Shown here one piece after another: positions 1 through 8,504 of a DNA stretch of 64,000 bases. The DNA is from CAWCGU01 sp963795195 (GTDB lineage Bacteria > Actinomycetota > Thermoleophilia > Solirubrobacterales > 70-9): assembly GCA_963795195.1 (NCBI GenBank), contig CAWCGU010000006.1, forward strand, positions 806,001 to 870,000, given 5' to 3'. Positions within the stretch are counted from its first letter, which is position 1; the number at the start of each line of letters is the position of its first letter. The position numbers and the translations under genes were made by a program. The notes under the pieces are model-generated. The model did no database searches, was not told the origin of the DNA, and saw only the letters and a program-made list of their open reading frames with translations.

Positions 1-2
1 GC

Positions 3-164
3 TACGACCTCGCCCCCGACGGCGACGGCACGACCCTGAGCTTCTACAACGTGCTCGAGGGCCACGGCTTCGGCAAGCTGATCACCGGCTTCGCGTTGAG
101 CAGCGCCCGCAAGGACGCCGACAACTTCGTTAACCGCATCAAAACGGCGATCGAAGGGCGCTGA
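3..164 (+). CDS. SRPBCC-type protein, C-terminal fragment
   Basis: Only the last 53 codons are inside the window, ending at TGA 162-164. The visible tail (SFYNVLEGHGFGKLITGFAL, then a helix ending KTAIEGR) resembles the final beta-strand and long C-terminal helix of SRPBCC/polyketide-cyclase-like lipid-binding proteins, which bind hydrophobic ligands in the cytoplasm. No catalytic residues can be judged from this fragment. It lies 26 bases upstream of a short-chain dehydrogenase on the same strand, so the two may be co-transcribed. The family call rests on general fold resemblance and is moderate. Confidence 0.5.
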   Translation, partial: YDLAPDGDGTTLSFYNVLEGHGFGKLITGFALSSARKDADNFVNRIKTAIEGR

Positions 165-190
165 GGCTTCGGATCCAGGGTAAGACTCGC

Positions 191-896
191 ATGGCTGATT
201 CCAAAGGTTCTGCTGATCACCGGCGCCTCGAGCGGCATCGGCGCCGAGACCGCGCGCCAGGCGGTCGCGGCCGGCTGGCGTGTCGCGCTCGGAGCCCGCT
301 CTGAGGAGAAGCTCGAGGCGCTCGCCTCCGAACTCGGCGGGGACGACGTCGCGCTGGCGCAGCGAGCTGATGTCACGGACTTCGCCGACCTCGAGGCCCT
401 GACAGCCGCCGCCCTCGATCGCTTCGGGCGACTCGACGCCGTCTTCGCCAACGCCGGCTTCGGCGCGACGCGCGGCTTCCTCGAGGAGTCGGTCGAGCAC
501 TGGCGCTCGATGGTGCTCACCAACGTGCTCGGCGTGGCACTGACGATCCGTGCCACTCTCCCGCACATGCTCACCCTCGACTCCGGCCAGTACCTGATCA
601 CGGGCTCGGTCGCGGGGCGGCGAGCGCTGCCGGGTTCTCTGTACTCCTCGACCAAGTGGGCGGTGACGGGCATGGCCGAGTCACTGCGCCAGGAGCTGCG
701 CCAGATGCACGACAACCACTCGGTGCGGGTGACTCTGCTGGAGCCGGGCATGGTCGAGACGCCGTTTTTCGACAAACAGCCGACGGGCGTGCTCAAGGAC
801 GCCGACATCGCGCGGGCGGCGATCTACGCGCTCTCCCAGCCACCGCACGTCGACGTCAACGAGATCCTGATCCGCCCGATCACGCAACACGCGTGA
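191..896 (+). CDS. short-chain dehydrogenase/reductase (frame broken near codon 5)
   Basis: NAD(P)-dependent oxidoreductase of the classical SDR family, about 234 residues when restored. The nucleotide-binding motif (T)GASSGIG is at about residues 10-16, the NAG motif (FANAGFG) at about 85, and the active-site Tyr-x-x-x-Lys (YSSTK) at about 150, preceded by the catalytic serine in ITGSVAG. ATG 191 reads MADSK and then leaves the frame; dropping one G in AAAGGTTCTG at about 204-208 joins it to VLLITGASSGIG. The 706-base span is 3n+1, as expected for one extra base. Without the correction the first in-frame ATG is at 510, which would delete the whole cofactor-binding half. The substrate is unknown. 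Confidence 0.8.
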
Positions 897-972
897 CCTG
901 CCCCCGCGCGGCGAATCACTGCGCAATGATGAGTGTTGTGTGATGAAAAGCGCCGGCGACCGTAGTGGGGCT

Positions 973-2982
973 ATGAAAAGTTTTCTGACGGCAGCGGCAA
1001 TCGCACTGATGGGCGTGACCCTGATGGTGCTCAATAGCGACGTGGAGGCCGAAGGCAAGCGGCCGATTCGAAGCGGCGCCAAACTCACCAGCTTCCAGAC
1101 GTGTAAGGGGTTGAACCGCTACGCGCGGGCGCACCCGCGCTCGCTGCGCACGAGTCGGCTTCGGTTTCGGCGGGGGCGCGATCATGGAGGACGGCGTCGG
1201 CGCTCCGGCCCGCGACCGGCGATCAGGCGCTTCCGACCGCGCCGACAGACTCAACCAGACGCCCCGACGTCGGAGAGCGGCACCAACGTCCAGGAGGCCG
1301 GCGTCGACGAGCCCGACATCGTCAAGGCCGTCGGCGCGAAGCTCTTCGCCCTCGCCGGCGGGGCGCTGCACTCGATCGACGCCTCCGGCACGACGCCGCG
1401 GGCGCTCGACTCCGTCGAGCTGCCCGGCAAGGACAGCTCTTACTACTACGGTTACGGCGCCGAGCTGTTGATCTCCGGTGATCGTGCGCTCGTGATCGCC
1501 AACTCCGGCTACGGCTACGGCGAGCCGGTCCCGCTCTCCTTCGCGCCCTACTCGGCGCAGAGCACGATCACAGAGCTCGACATCTCCGATCCGGAGGCGC
1601 TGCGAATCACCAAGACGCTGAAGCTGGAGGGCAGCTACGTCTCGTCGCGCCTAACGGGCTCGACCGCGCGTGTCGTCGTCTCGGCGACACCTCAGTACCC
1701 GGCGCTCCCCGACGGTTCGTCCGGCGGCGGCTTCGTAGAGGGCGACGCGGTCTCGCCGCCCAGCACCGGCTCCCCAGAGGCCGGCGGGACCACACAGACC
1801 CCGGCCTCGCGGTCGCGCACCGGCACCAGGATCAAAAGCAGCGGCCCCAAGTGGCTGCCGACGGCGATCCTCACCAACCGCGCCAAGCACAAGCGCTCGG
1901 CGCGCCCGATGGCTCGCTGCACCGACGTCAGCCGCCCCGAGAGCTTTTCCGGCCTCGACACGCTGACGGTGCTGACGATCGACATGAACCGCGGCCTGCC
2001 GGCCGTCGACTCCGACGCGATCACGACCAGCGGCCAGTTCCTCTACGCCTCGACCAGTGGCCTCTACGTCGCCACGGAGAACTGGTACGACGGGACGGAG
2101 AGCGCCGAGTCGGTAAGCGGCGTCAGCACCGAGATCCACAAGTTCTCGGCTCCCGCCGAGCCGGAGACCGAGTACCGCGCCAGCGGCGAGGTGCCCGGCT
2201 ACATGCTCAGCCAGTGGTCGATGTCCGAGCACGAGAACGTCCTGCGCGTCGCCAGCACCACCTCCCCGCCCTGGCTCGCAAACGGCCAGACCGAGAAGAG
2301 CCAGAGCTTCGTCACCACCCTCGGCGAAGCCGGCGGCAAGAAGCTCGTACAGATCGGCCAGGTCGGTGGGCTCGGCACCAACGAGCGCATCTACGCGGTC
2401 CGCTTCATCGGCGAGACCGGCTTCGTCGTCACCTTCCGCCAGGTCGATCCGCTCTACACACTCGATCTCTCCGACCCCTCGGCTCCGAAGGTGCTCGGCG
2501 AGCTCAAGATCCCCGGCTACTCGGCCTACCTGCACCCGGTCGGCAGGGGACTGCTGCTCGGCGTCGGCCAGTCCGCAACAGAGCAGGGCCGCCTGCTCGG
2601 CACCCAGCTGTCGATGTTCGACGTCTCGAATCTGGCCAGCCCATCGCTGATCGAGCAGCAGACGGTCGCGCCGGGAGCCCACTCGGAGATCGAGTACGAC
2701 CACCACGCCTTCCTCTTCCACGACGCGACGAATCTCGCGGTGATTCCGGTCGACGTCTATGACCCGGACACCGGGCGGCCGTCGTTCGTGGGAGCGATCG
2801 GCTACCGAGTCGACACCGCAGGGATCGAGGAGGTCGGCCGGCTCACGCACGGAAACGGCTCCGGAGCCGTCGTCGTCAGGCGCTCGTTCGTGATCGGCGA
2901 CAAGCTGGTCACGGTCTCAGACCGCGGCATCCTCGCCAGCGACCTGGCGACGCTCGAGTCCCAGGGCGAACTGCGCTTCTAG
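973..2982 (+). CDS. secreted beta-propeller domain protein
   Basis: Exported protein of the actinobacterial and archaeal family with a C-terminal beta-propeller distantly related to WD40, about 669 residues. ATG 973 is preferred over GTG 940 because it starts directly with a signal peptide (MKSFLTAAAIALMGVTLMVL). The family hallmark GTNVQEAGVDEPD is at about residue 103 and is followed by propeller strands such as LTVLTIDM and LYVATENWYD. Residues about 54-96 are an unnatural arginine-rich stretch. In the same DNA the other two frames encode family-like glycine-rich and Pro/Thr-rich sequence in turn, suggesting three single-base slips that cancel out. Its stop shares a CTAG with a possible stop of the convergent gene. 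The function of the family is unknown. Confidence 0.75.
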   Translation: MKSFLTAAAIALMGVTLMVLNSDVEAEGKRPIRSGAKLTSFQTCKGLNRYARAHPRSLRTSRLRFRRGRDHGGRRRRSGPRPAIRRFRPRRQTQPDAPTSESGTNVQEAGVDEPDIVKAVGAKLFALAGGALHSIDASGTTPRALDSVELPGKDSSYYYGYGAELLISGDRALVIANSGYGYGEPVPLSFAPYSAQSTITELDISDPEALRITKTLKLEGSYVSSRLTGSTARVVVSATPQYPALPDGSSGGGFVEGDAVSPPSTGSPEAGGTTQTPASRSRTGTRIKSSGPKWLPTAILTNRAKHKRSARPMARCTDVSRPESFSGLDTLTVLTIDMNRGLPAVDSDAITTSGQFLYASTSGLYVATENWYDGTESAESVSGVSTEIHKFSAPAEPETEYRASGEVPGYMLSQWSMSEHENVLRVASTTSPPWLANGQTEKSQSFVTTLGEAGGKKLVQIGQVGGLGTNERIYAVRFIGETGFVVTFRQVDPLYTLDLSDPSAPKVLGELKIPGYSAYLHPVGRGLLLGVGQSATEQGRLLGTQLSMFDVSNLASPSLIEQQTVAPGAHSEIEYDHHAFLFHDATNLAVIPVDVYDPDTGRPSFVGAIGYRVDTAGIEEVGRLTHGNGSGAVVVRRSFVIGDKLVTVSDRGILASDLATLESQGELRF

Positions 2983-3909
2983 CTCAGCCGCGGCATCCCC
3001 GTCGGCGAGCACGTTGAAGCCGCCGTTGCGATCGAGCGGTGCGCTGACCGCGAGCCGAGCCGCCGTAGAGTCCGTCGAGATGAAGCCGCCGCTTAGCGCG
3101 CGCTGTCCCGCCGGGCAGACAGTGGAACGCTGCAGGAACTTGTCGGGAGCACTCGCCCCGATCGCGACCGCATCCGTCTGGATCGTGGCTGCGGAGGATG
3201 CCGAGCAGACGGCCAACACCCTGTAGTTCTGCGTTGTGTTGGTCGTGCTCTCAACCGCACTGATCCAGGAGCGGGCGACGTCGCCGTCCTCGGTGTTGAC
3301 CGCCGCGCCGGTCTCGTCGAGCGGCCCGTTCGTGTGCATCAGCGAACTCAACGAGGTGACGTTGCTGATGCCTCCGCCGATCGCTCGCAGACCGCTGGGA
3401 CAGGCCGCAACTTCGTAGGTGGGGAAGTTCGCCACGTTTGTAATGAGCGGTTCCGAGGCGAGGACAGCATCGGAGCTGGCGGAGCAGATCGCGTAGAACG
3501 TGAATCGCAGCGTCTCGTTGATGCCGTTGACAACCCGGGTGTACCAGGATCGCGGGAAATCGCCGCCAGTGGTCTCTCGCAGGTCCCCGGTCGCGTCAAC
3601 CGGGGTGCTGAGGGTCATCACCGTGTCTGTGTAGGCGCCGATGAAGCCGGCGCCCCCGCCGATCGCGCGCTCGCCGGCCGGACACTCGACGAGCGCAGAG
3701 GCTGGGCCGTGCGGAGCCGCGGTGGCGGAGCTGACGACGACGTGTGCGTCGTCGCCGGGCGTGGCGAGGGCGGGAGCTGCCAGCGACGCCGAGCCTGCGA
3801 GGGCGATCAGGGCGCCAGGCAGAGCCCAGCGGCGACGGGTGGGTCCCCCGGCCAGGGTTCGGGCTGGATCCCTCCGGCCAGCGAGTTTGCAGGCGGTGAC
3901 GAGGTTCAC
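2917..3909 (-). CDS. secreted protein with three CPAG...GGG repeats, C-terminus irregular
   Basis: Exported protein of unknown function. A hydrophobic signal segment (ALPGALIALAGSASLAAPALA-type) is followed by three homologous repeats that begin CPAGERAIGGG, CPSGLRAIGGG and CPAGQRALSGG. Repeats 1 and 2 continue to a G/DGD..RSW motif and end with a conserved cysteine (YAICSAS, LAVCSAS). Repeat 3 stops resembling the others right after LADGD and then runs antisense into the end of the neighbouring propeller gene. A one-base slip there would end the protein at a TAG at 2979-2981. GTG 3909 is used as start; GTG 3969 is possible but gives an unusually long leader. The paired cysteines suggest disulfides. 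Confidence 0.6.
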   Translation of the reverse strand: MNLVTACKLAGRRDPARTLAGGPTRRRWALPGALIALAGSASLAAPALATPGDDAHVVVSSATAAPHGPASALVECPAGERAIGGGAGFIGAYTDTVMTLSTPVDATGDLRETTGGDFPRSWYTRVVNGINETLRFTFYAICSASSDAVLASEPLITNVANFPTYEVAACPSGLRAIGGGISNVTSLSSLMHTNGPLDETGAAVNTEDGDVARSWISAVESTTNTTQNYRVLAVCSASSAATIQTDAVAIGASAPDKFLQRSTVCPAGQRALSGGFISTDSTAARLAVSAPLDRNGGFNVLADGDAAAELEAQFALGLERRQVAGEDAAV

Positions 3910-4040
3910 GTTGCGAGTATCGACCCCCCCGAGCCCGTGGCCGAACACACAAGTGGGTGAACGCGCCACCCCCCTCGAACGCGAAAAGTTCAGGGTCGTC
4001 CCCCGACGCGAAGGGCGGCGCCGGGTGAGAGGTTGCGGGC

Positions 4041-6797
4041 GTGAGAGCGCAGACCCGGGGAGCGAGTCTTATGGTTGTGGCGGCAATCGTCGCCGTGATA
4101 GGCATGGTCGAAGCCGCGCAGGCAGCACCGGGTTCCTGGTCCCGGACTGCGCCCCAGCTGATCGACTTCCCCCGGGACATCGACGTCAGCCCGACCGACC
4201 CAAACACCGTCTACGTCGCTCTCGGGGACGGCGGCATCGCTCGCAGCACCGACGGCGGCTCCAGCTGGGTCCACCTTGGTCGCGACAACGGCCTGACCCT
4301 CGCCAAGGGCGTCGCCAACGATCTCGAGGTGGATCCGAACAGCCCGCAGACCGTCTACGTCGCCGGCGACTCGCGGGTATCGCGCTCGCTCGACGGCGGC
4401 GCGACCTTCAACCCGGTCGGGACGCCGGGTGCACCCGGCCGCAGCGATGTCCTCGACACGCGCGCCGGAGCAGGGCCCGCCGACACCACGGTGATCGCCG
4501 GCGGGGTGCTTGGCAGGGTCTTCCTCTCGACCGATTCGGGCAACACCTGGGCCGACAAGACCGGGAACCTCGCGTTTCAGAGCGTCACCGTGCCCGGGTT
4601 CATCCATGTCAACGCGATCGAACTGCATCCGACCGACCCGAATGTCGCCTTCGCCTCGTCCGGTGGCGTACTCGCGAGGACCACCAACCTGACGAACGCG
4701 AGCCCGACCTGGACCGCGATCCAGGCGGCGCCCCTGACCGGGAGCATCAGCGACCTCGAGGCTGTATCCGGCGACGAGGACCGACTGGTCGTCGCAACCT
4801 TCACCGGCGGTGTGCTGAGATCGGAAAACGCCGGCGACAGCGCGACCGCGACCCCCACCTGGTTCACCACCCCCGGATTGACCGGAGGGGTCGTCAAGAT
4901 CGCCTCGATCGGCAACGGCGGCGACGGTTTCCTGGCGGCGTCGTCGAACGGTGTCTTCAAGACCGACGACCTCGACGCGGGTTGGAGCGAGCTGGGCGGC
5001 GGGCTGACGGGGGGCGACTCGTCTGCCGTCGGCGTGGCGCCGTCGGACAACGCGGTCTACTACCTGCACTCGGGCAAGGTGATCTTCCGCAGCGCCAACG
5101 GCGGCATCTCCTCGACGCCAAGACCGGGGGTCGTGGCGAGCCAGGTCTCACACCTCGCGACGGCGGGTGGCCGGGTCTGGGCGGGCTCGAACGACCAGCT
5201 GCTCGTGACCGACGACGGCGAGACCTGGTCCCGCGTTCCCGCCGCCGACCCCTTCGAGACCGCGATCGTCGCCGCGGCGCCGTCGGCTCCGGACACGATC
5301 CTGATCGCGGGCAGCGGAGGCCAGATCCGGCGCTCGACCAACGCGGGAGCGTCGTTCGGCGCCGCGTCGGCGACGTCACCGGCCTTCGTCGCCGATCTGG
5401 CTTTCGACCCCGGGAACGCGAGCCTGGCATACGCGGCGGCATTCTTCGCCGAGGTCTCGGTCTCGACCGACGGCGGGCTCACCTGGACGCCAAGCTCGAC
5501 GGGCTTCCCGGGTGCGGGCGAGGACTTCGATGCCGAGGAAATCGAAGTTGCCGCGCCCGTCGGCGCCGGTCCCGGCGTGGTCTTCGTGGGCTCGACCAAC
5601 ACCAACCCGCCCCTCTTCGCCTCCGCGAACGGCGGTGCCAGCTGGACACCCGCGTCGACCGGGCTTCCGGCGAACGGCGAGGTCGAGGACCTGACGGCCG
5701 ACCCGAGCAACCCCAGCGTCGTCTACGCAGTGATCGACGGGCCCGGCCTCGACCCAGCTCTCTACAGAACGGTCAACGGCGGGGGGACGTGGACGGAGCT
5801 ACCGGCGGCCGAGGCCTCGGTACCCGACAGCTCCTTCAGCATCCGTGAGGTCGGCGTCTCGCCGCGTGACGGGCGCATCGTGATCTCCGCCGACGACGTC
5901 GGCACGCTGGATCCGCCGGTCGTCACCGTCTCGACCGACGGCGGCGCGAGCTTCAACCCGATCTCACCGCCGATCCAGCACAACTTCGGCTCGCCGCGAG
6001 ACATCATCTTCGACGACCAGGCCAAGGGCCTCCACATCGCGACGGACTCCTCGGGGCTGCTCGATTACGGCTTCGTCGCGGATGTGTCAGCCACGCTGGC
6101 CGGCCCGGCCACCGCGACCGTCGGCGACGATCTCGCTTTGACCGCGACAGTCACGGCTGGCGGCCCGGACCTGGTCACGGGCCTTCGCTTCGAGCTGCCG
6201 TTGCCTACCGGGATGGTGCCGCTATCGGCGAACCCGAGCGCCGGAACCTGCACCGTCGCGCAGACGATCAGCTGCCAGCTTGGGGCTCCGGCCACCGGCG
6301 CGCCGGTCACGATCGCGATCGGGGTGCGGACGGCGGCTGCCGGCAATCAGGCCCTGACCGGGACGGCGAGTGGCAATCAGGCGGATACGAACCCGGCCAA
6401 CAATCAGGGGCCACTGGCGATCGCGGTATCCGCACCGCCCGACGGCGAGCCGCCACCGCAAGGCAACGATCCGATCAACGGTGAGCTGAGCCTCAAGCTG
6501 AAGCCGGCCAAGGACGACGATGCGCCCTTCGTCTTCAGGGCGAGCGGTGCGCTCTCGGGAGCCGGCCTGGACGCAGCCGTCTGCTCCGGCAAGGTCAAGC
6601 TCAGCGTCAAGAAGGGGCGCAACCAGGTGCTTTCGAAATCCGTCGGCCTGAAATTCGCTCGGGGCAGGTGCGCCTACGCGAAGCAGCTCAGGTTCAGGCG
6701 GGCGCCCGCGAAGAAGCTGAAGGTGCAGGCGAGCTTCGCAGGCAGCGACACAGTCACGGCGGCGACGTCCAAGGCGGCCAAGATCACGCTCGGCTGA
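4041..6797 (+). CDS. secreted BNR/sialidase-like repeat propeller with DUF11-like and C-terminal Cys domains
   Basis: Large exported protein, up to 918 residues. GTG 4041 gives a charged n-region before a hydrophobic signal segment (MVVAAIVAVIGMVEAAQA); ATG 4071 with GGGGAG upstream is an alternative start. Residues about 40-670 contain many Asp-box repeats (STDGGSSW, SLDGGATF, STDSGNTW, STDGGLTW, STDGGASF), typical of BNR propellers of the sialidase/VPS10 superfamily. No sialidase active site could be recognised, so this is probably a non-enzymatic surface propeller. A DUF11-like beta-sandwich follows (about 680-800, ending DTNPANNQ). A last about 100-residue domain with two cysteines resembles the C-terminus of the LVIVD protein near 44.1-44.4 kb. 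Confidence 0.75.
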   Translation: MRAQTRGASLMVVAAIVAVIGMVEAAQAAPGSWSRTAPQLIDFPRDIDVSPTDPNTVYVALGDGGIARSTDGGSSWVHLGRDNGLTLAKGVANDLEVDPNSPQTVYVAGDSRVSRSLDGGATFNPVGTPGAPGRSDVLDTRAGAGPADTTVIAGGVLGRVFLSTDSGNTWADKTGNLAFQSVTVPGFIHVNAIELHPTDPNVAFASSGGVLARTTNLTNASPTWTAIQAAPLTGSISDLEAVSGDEDRLVVATFTGGVLRSENAGDSATATPTWFTTPGLTGGVVKIASIGNGGDGFLAASSNGVFKTDDLDAGWSELGGGLTGGDSSAVGVAPSDNAVYYLHSGKVIFRSANGGISSTPRPGVVASQVSHLATAGGRVWAGSNDQLLVTDDGETWSRVPAADPFETAIVAAAPSAPDTILIAGSGGQIRRSTNAGASFGAASATSPAFVADLAFDPGNASLAYAAAFFAEVSVSTDGGLTWTPSSTGFPGAGEDFDAEEIEVAAPVGAGPGVVFVGSTNTNPPLFASANGGASWTPASTGLPANGEVEDLTADPSNPSVVYAVIDGPGLDPALYRTVNGGGTWTELPAAEASVPDSSFSIREVGVSPRDGRIVISADDVGTLDPPVVTVSTDGGASFNPISPPIQHNFGSPRDIIFDDQAKGLHIATDSSGLLDYGFVADVSATLAGPATATVGDDLALTATVTAGGPDLVTGLRFELPLPTGMVPLSANPSAGTCTVAQTISCQLGAPATGAPVTIAIGVRTAAAGNQALTGTASGNQADTNPANNQGPLAIAVSAPPDGEPPPQGNDPINGELSLKLKPAKDDDAPFVFRASGALSGAGLDAAVCSGKVKLSVKKGRNQVLSKSVGLKFARGRCAYAKQLRFRRAPAKKLKVQASFAGSDTVTAATSKAAKITLG

Positions 6798-6811
6798 CGG
6801 CACCCCGGGCG

Positions 6812-7141
6812 CTACTTGGGCGGTAGCGAAGCGGCGAAATCTGCGCCGGCGTCGACCCAGCCGGCGAGACCCTCGTCGGTGGCGGTGGCCTCAGGTGAGA
6901 CGAAGACGAAGCCCTTCAGCGGCTTCCCCGTGAAATCCATCGGGCGCACGTGGGGCTCCGCCAGCGCGGCCTCCACGTCCTCGGCGCCGAGCCGGACCAT
7001 CAGGTCATCGTTGGTCACCCCGACCGCCATGTTGCCGGCGAGCATGAAAGCGATCCCGCCGAACATCTTGCGCTCGCTAATCGCCTCGCGGCCGGAGAGT
7101 GCATCGCGCACTCGCTCGGCGAGTTGCTCGTCGTATGCCAC
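6812..7141 (-). CDS. TfoX N-terminal domain protein
   Basis: Small cytoplasmic protein of 109 residues from GTG 7141 (VAYDEQLAERVRDAL). It carries the TfoX-N signature: a helix, then SERKMFGGIAFMLAGNMAVG, then a strand MVRLG and the GKPLKGFVFV segment. In gammaproteobacteria TfoX regulates competence; in actinobacteria short stand-alone TfoX-N proteins are common and their role is not settled, so no competence function is claimed. A longer reading frame extends upstream to 7309 but would run into the tRNA gene, which excludes it. The tRNA is transcribed in the same direction 110 bases upstream. Confidence 0.8.
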   Translation of the reverse strand: MAYDEQLAERVRDALSGREAISERKMFGGIAFMLAGNMAVGVTNDDLMVRLGAEDVEAALAEPHVRPMDFTGKPLKGFVFVSPEATATDEGLAGWVDAGADFAASLPPK

Positions 7142-7251
7142 ATCCAGCAGGAAACCAAAACCCGGCTCGTTCGTCAATCCGAGCAGATCCACGGAACCCA
7201 CCAACGACGCATACGGGCCGGAGCGACCTCTATCGACGATCACGGCGAGAA

Positions 7252-7324
7252 AGCGGACGACGGGTCTCGAACCCGCGACCTCAAGCTTGGGAAGCTTACG
7301 CTCTACCAACTGAGCTACGTCCGC
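7252..7324 (-). tRNA. tRNA-Gly (anticodon CCC)
   Basis: A complete cloverleaf reads on the minus strand. The acceptor arms GCGGACG and CGTCCGC pair perfectly with discriminator T. The D-arm is GCTC...GAGC with AGTTGGTA. The anticodon stem TAAGC/GCTTG encloses the loop TTCCCAA, so the anticodon is CCC. The T-arm has stem GCGGG/CCCGT and loop TTCGAGA. The 3' CCA is not encoded. It decodes GGG glycine codons. Confidence 0.95.
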
Positions 7325-7386
7325 AGTGCAGCGGCAATTCTAGACGCGGGCGTGCCGATTGAAGGGCTCGCTCTAACCTCCCCGTC

Positions 7387-7929
7387 GTGAGCGCGCGCAC
7401 CTTTGCGGTGACCATGGGGGTGCTGGCAGTGCTGGCGCTGCTCGGCTTCGGCCTGATCGCCAAGGGCGACGACAGCCTCGCGGTCGGCCAGAGCGCCCCA
7501 GACCGAGAGCACGACGTCCTCGGCGAGGAGACCACCGGCGCGATCTCCGACTACCGCGGCAAGTGGGTGCTGGTCAACTTCTGGGCCTCCTGGTGTGACC
7601 CCTGCCGAGCCGAGGCGCCCGAGCTTCAGGCCTTCTACGAACGGCACAAGGCGGATCTCGTCGTGCTCGGGATCGCCACCGAGGACCTGACAGGCGACTC
7701 GCTCGAGTTCGTCGAGGAGTTCGGCCTCACCTACCCCCAGCTGCGCGATCAGGACCCCGACCAGAGCAAGGAGGACTTCGCGATGACGGGGCTTCCGGAG
7801 AACTTCCTGATCGACCCCACCGGCAAGGTGGCGCTGATCCGCCGCGGCCCGGTGGACGAGGCCTACCTCGAAGACTACGTGGCGCCCCTGATCGGTGGGG
7901 CGCCGGCAAGCGATGCGCCTGCAAAATGA
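7387..7929 (+). CDS. TlpA/ResA/DsbE-like membrane-anchored thiol:disulfide oxidoreductase
   Basis: Thioredoxin-fold protein of 180 residues, held outside the membrane by one N-terminal segment (VTMGVLAVLALLGFGLIA). The active-site motif is WCDPC in VNFWASWCDPCRAEAPEL, followed by the TlpA-family GLPENFLIDPTGK segment with the cis-proline region. Such proteins keep the CXXCH cysteines of apocytochrome c reduced for haem attachment. This role is supported by the CcmH-like gene that overlaps its stop by four bases (ATGA). The start is GTG 7387. Other ccm genes (ccmF, ccsB, resB types) are not in the window. Confidence 0.9.
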   Translation: MSARTFAVTMGVLAVLALLGFGLIAKGDDSLAVGQSAPDREHDVLGEETTGAISDYRGKWVLVNFWASWCDPCRAEAPELQAFYERHKADLVVLGIATEDLTGDSLEFVEEFGLTYPQLRDQDPDQSKEDFAMTGLPENFLIDPTGKVALIRRGPVDEAYLEDYVAPLIGGAPASDAPAK

Positions 7930-8372
7930 AGCTCCTGGCCCTTATCACTGCTCTGGTCGCGCTGACGCTGACGGCCGCCGTCGAGCCGCAGACCAACCTC
8001 GCCGACGTCGAGGACGAGGTCATGTGCCCGATCTGCGGCACCGTGCTCGAACTCTCCGAGGCCCCCCAGGCCCAGCGCGAGCGCGTCTTCATCCGCGAGC
8101 TGATCGCCGAGGGCCAGACCAAGGAACAGATCAAGGACGCCCTGGTCGCTGAGTACGGCGAGGAGGTGCTGGCGGTTCCGGACACGAAGGGCTTCGACCT
8201 GCTGGCCTGGCTCGTGCCGGGAGTCGGATTGCTTGCGGCAGCGATCGGAATCGGGTTCGGGCTGCGGCGCTGGCGTCGCTCGTCGGCGACCGCCGGCCCG
8301 GCGTCCAGCGGCACCATCGACCCCACCGACGAAGGCCGCCTGGACTCGGACCTGGCCCGCTACGACCTCTAG
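7926..8372 (+). CDS. ccmH: CcmH/CycL/NrfF-type cytochrome c maturation protein
   Basis: 148 residues. It has a signal or anchor at 1-18 and then the CcmH domain with the redox pair MCPICG (the family's usual LRCxxC site) at about residues 36-40. A three-helix region follows (RERVFIRELIAEGQTKEQI, VAEYGEEVLAVP), then one transmembrane helix (LLAWLVPGVGLLAAAIGIGF) and a basic stop-transfer segment. CcmH acts with the thioredoxin-like protein encoded just upstream to reduce or present apocytochrome c cysteines. The start codon overlaps the upstream stop (ATGA), so translation is coupled. A strong hairpin follows 20 bases after the stop. Confidence 0.9.
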   Translation: MKLLALITALVALTLTAAVEPQTNLADVEDEVMCPICGTVLELSEAPQAQRERVFIRELIAEGQTKEQIKDALVAEYGEEVLAVPDTKGFDLLAWLVPGVGLLAAAIGIGFGLRRWRRSSATAGPASSGTIDPTDEGRLDSDLARYDL

Positions 8373-8392
8373 CACCCCGACCCTCCACGCCG

Positions 8393-8433
8393 AACGTCCC
8401 AATTGCCCCCGCATAGGGGTGAATCGGGACGTT
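8393..8433. terminator. interrupted hairpin between convergent genes
   Basis: AACGTCCC (8393-8400) pairs perfectly with GGGACGTT (8426-8433). Inside, ATT/AAT and CCCC/GGGG (8407-8410 with 8416-8419) extend the stem around a GCATA loop. It lies between the converging ccmH and Ig-like protein genes and has no clear T-run, so it may act as a bidirectional terminator or a transcript-end stabiliser. Confidence 0.6.
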
Positions 8434-8504
8434 AGATGGGTGGGCGGGTCAGCGGCGCTTCGAGTCCTCGATGGCACGGTCCAGGTGTGATCAGTGGTCG
8501 TCTC

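Noticed and set aside
1651..2850. 399-residue minus-strand frame opposite the propeller gene
   Set aside because: Antisense to conserved propeller sequence; no signal or known motif.
3641..5848. 735-residue plus-strand arginine-rich frame
   Set aside because: It overlaps two better supported genes and has shadow composition without domains.
6812..7309. Long TfoX start at 7309
   Set aside because: It would translate through the tRNA-Gly gene; GTG 7141 gives the normal family length.
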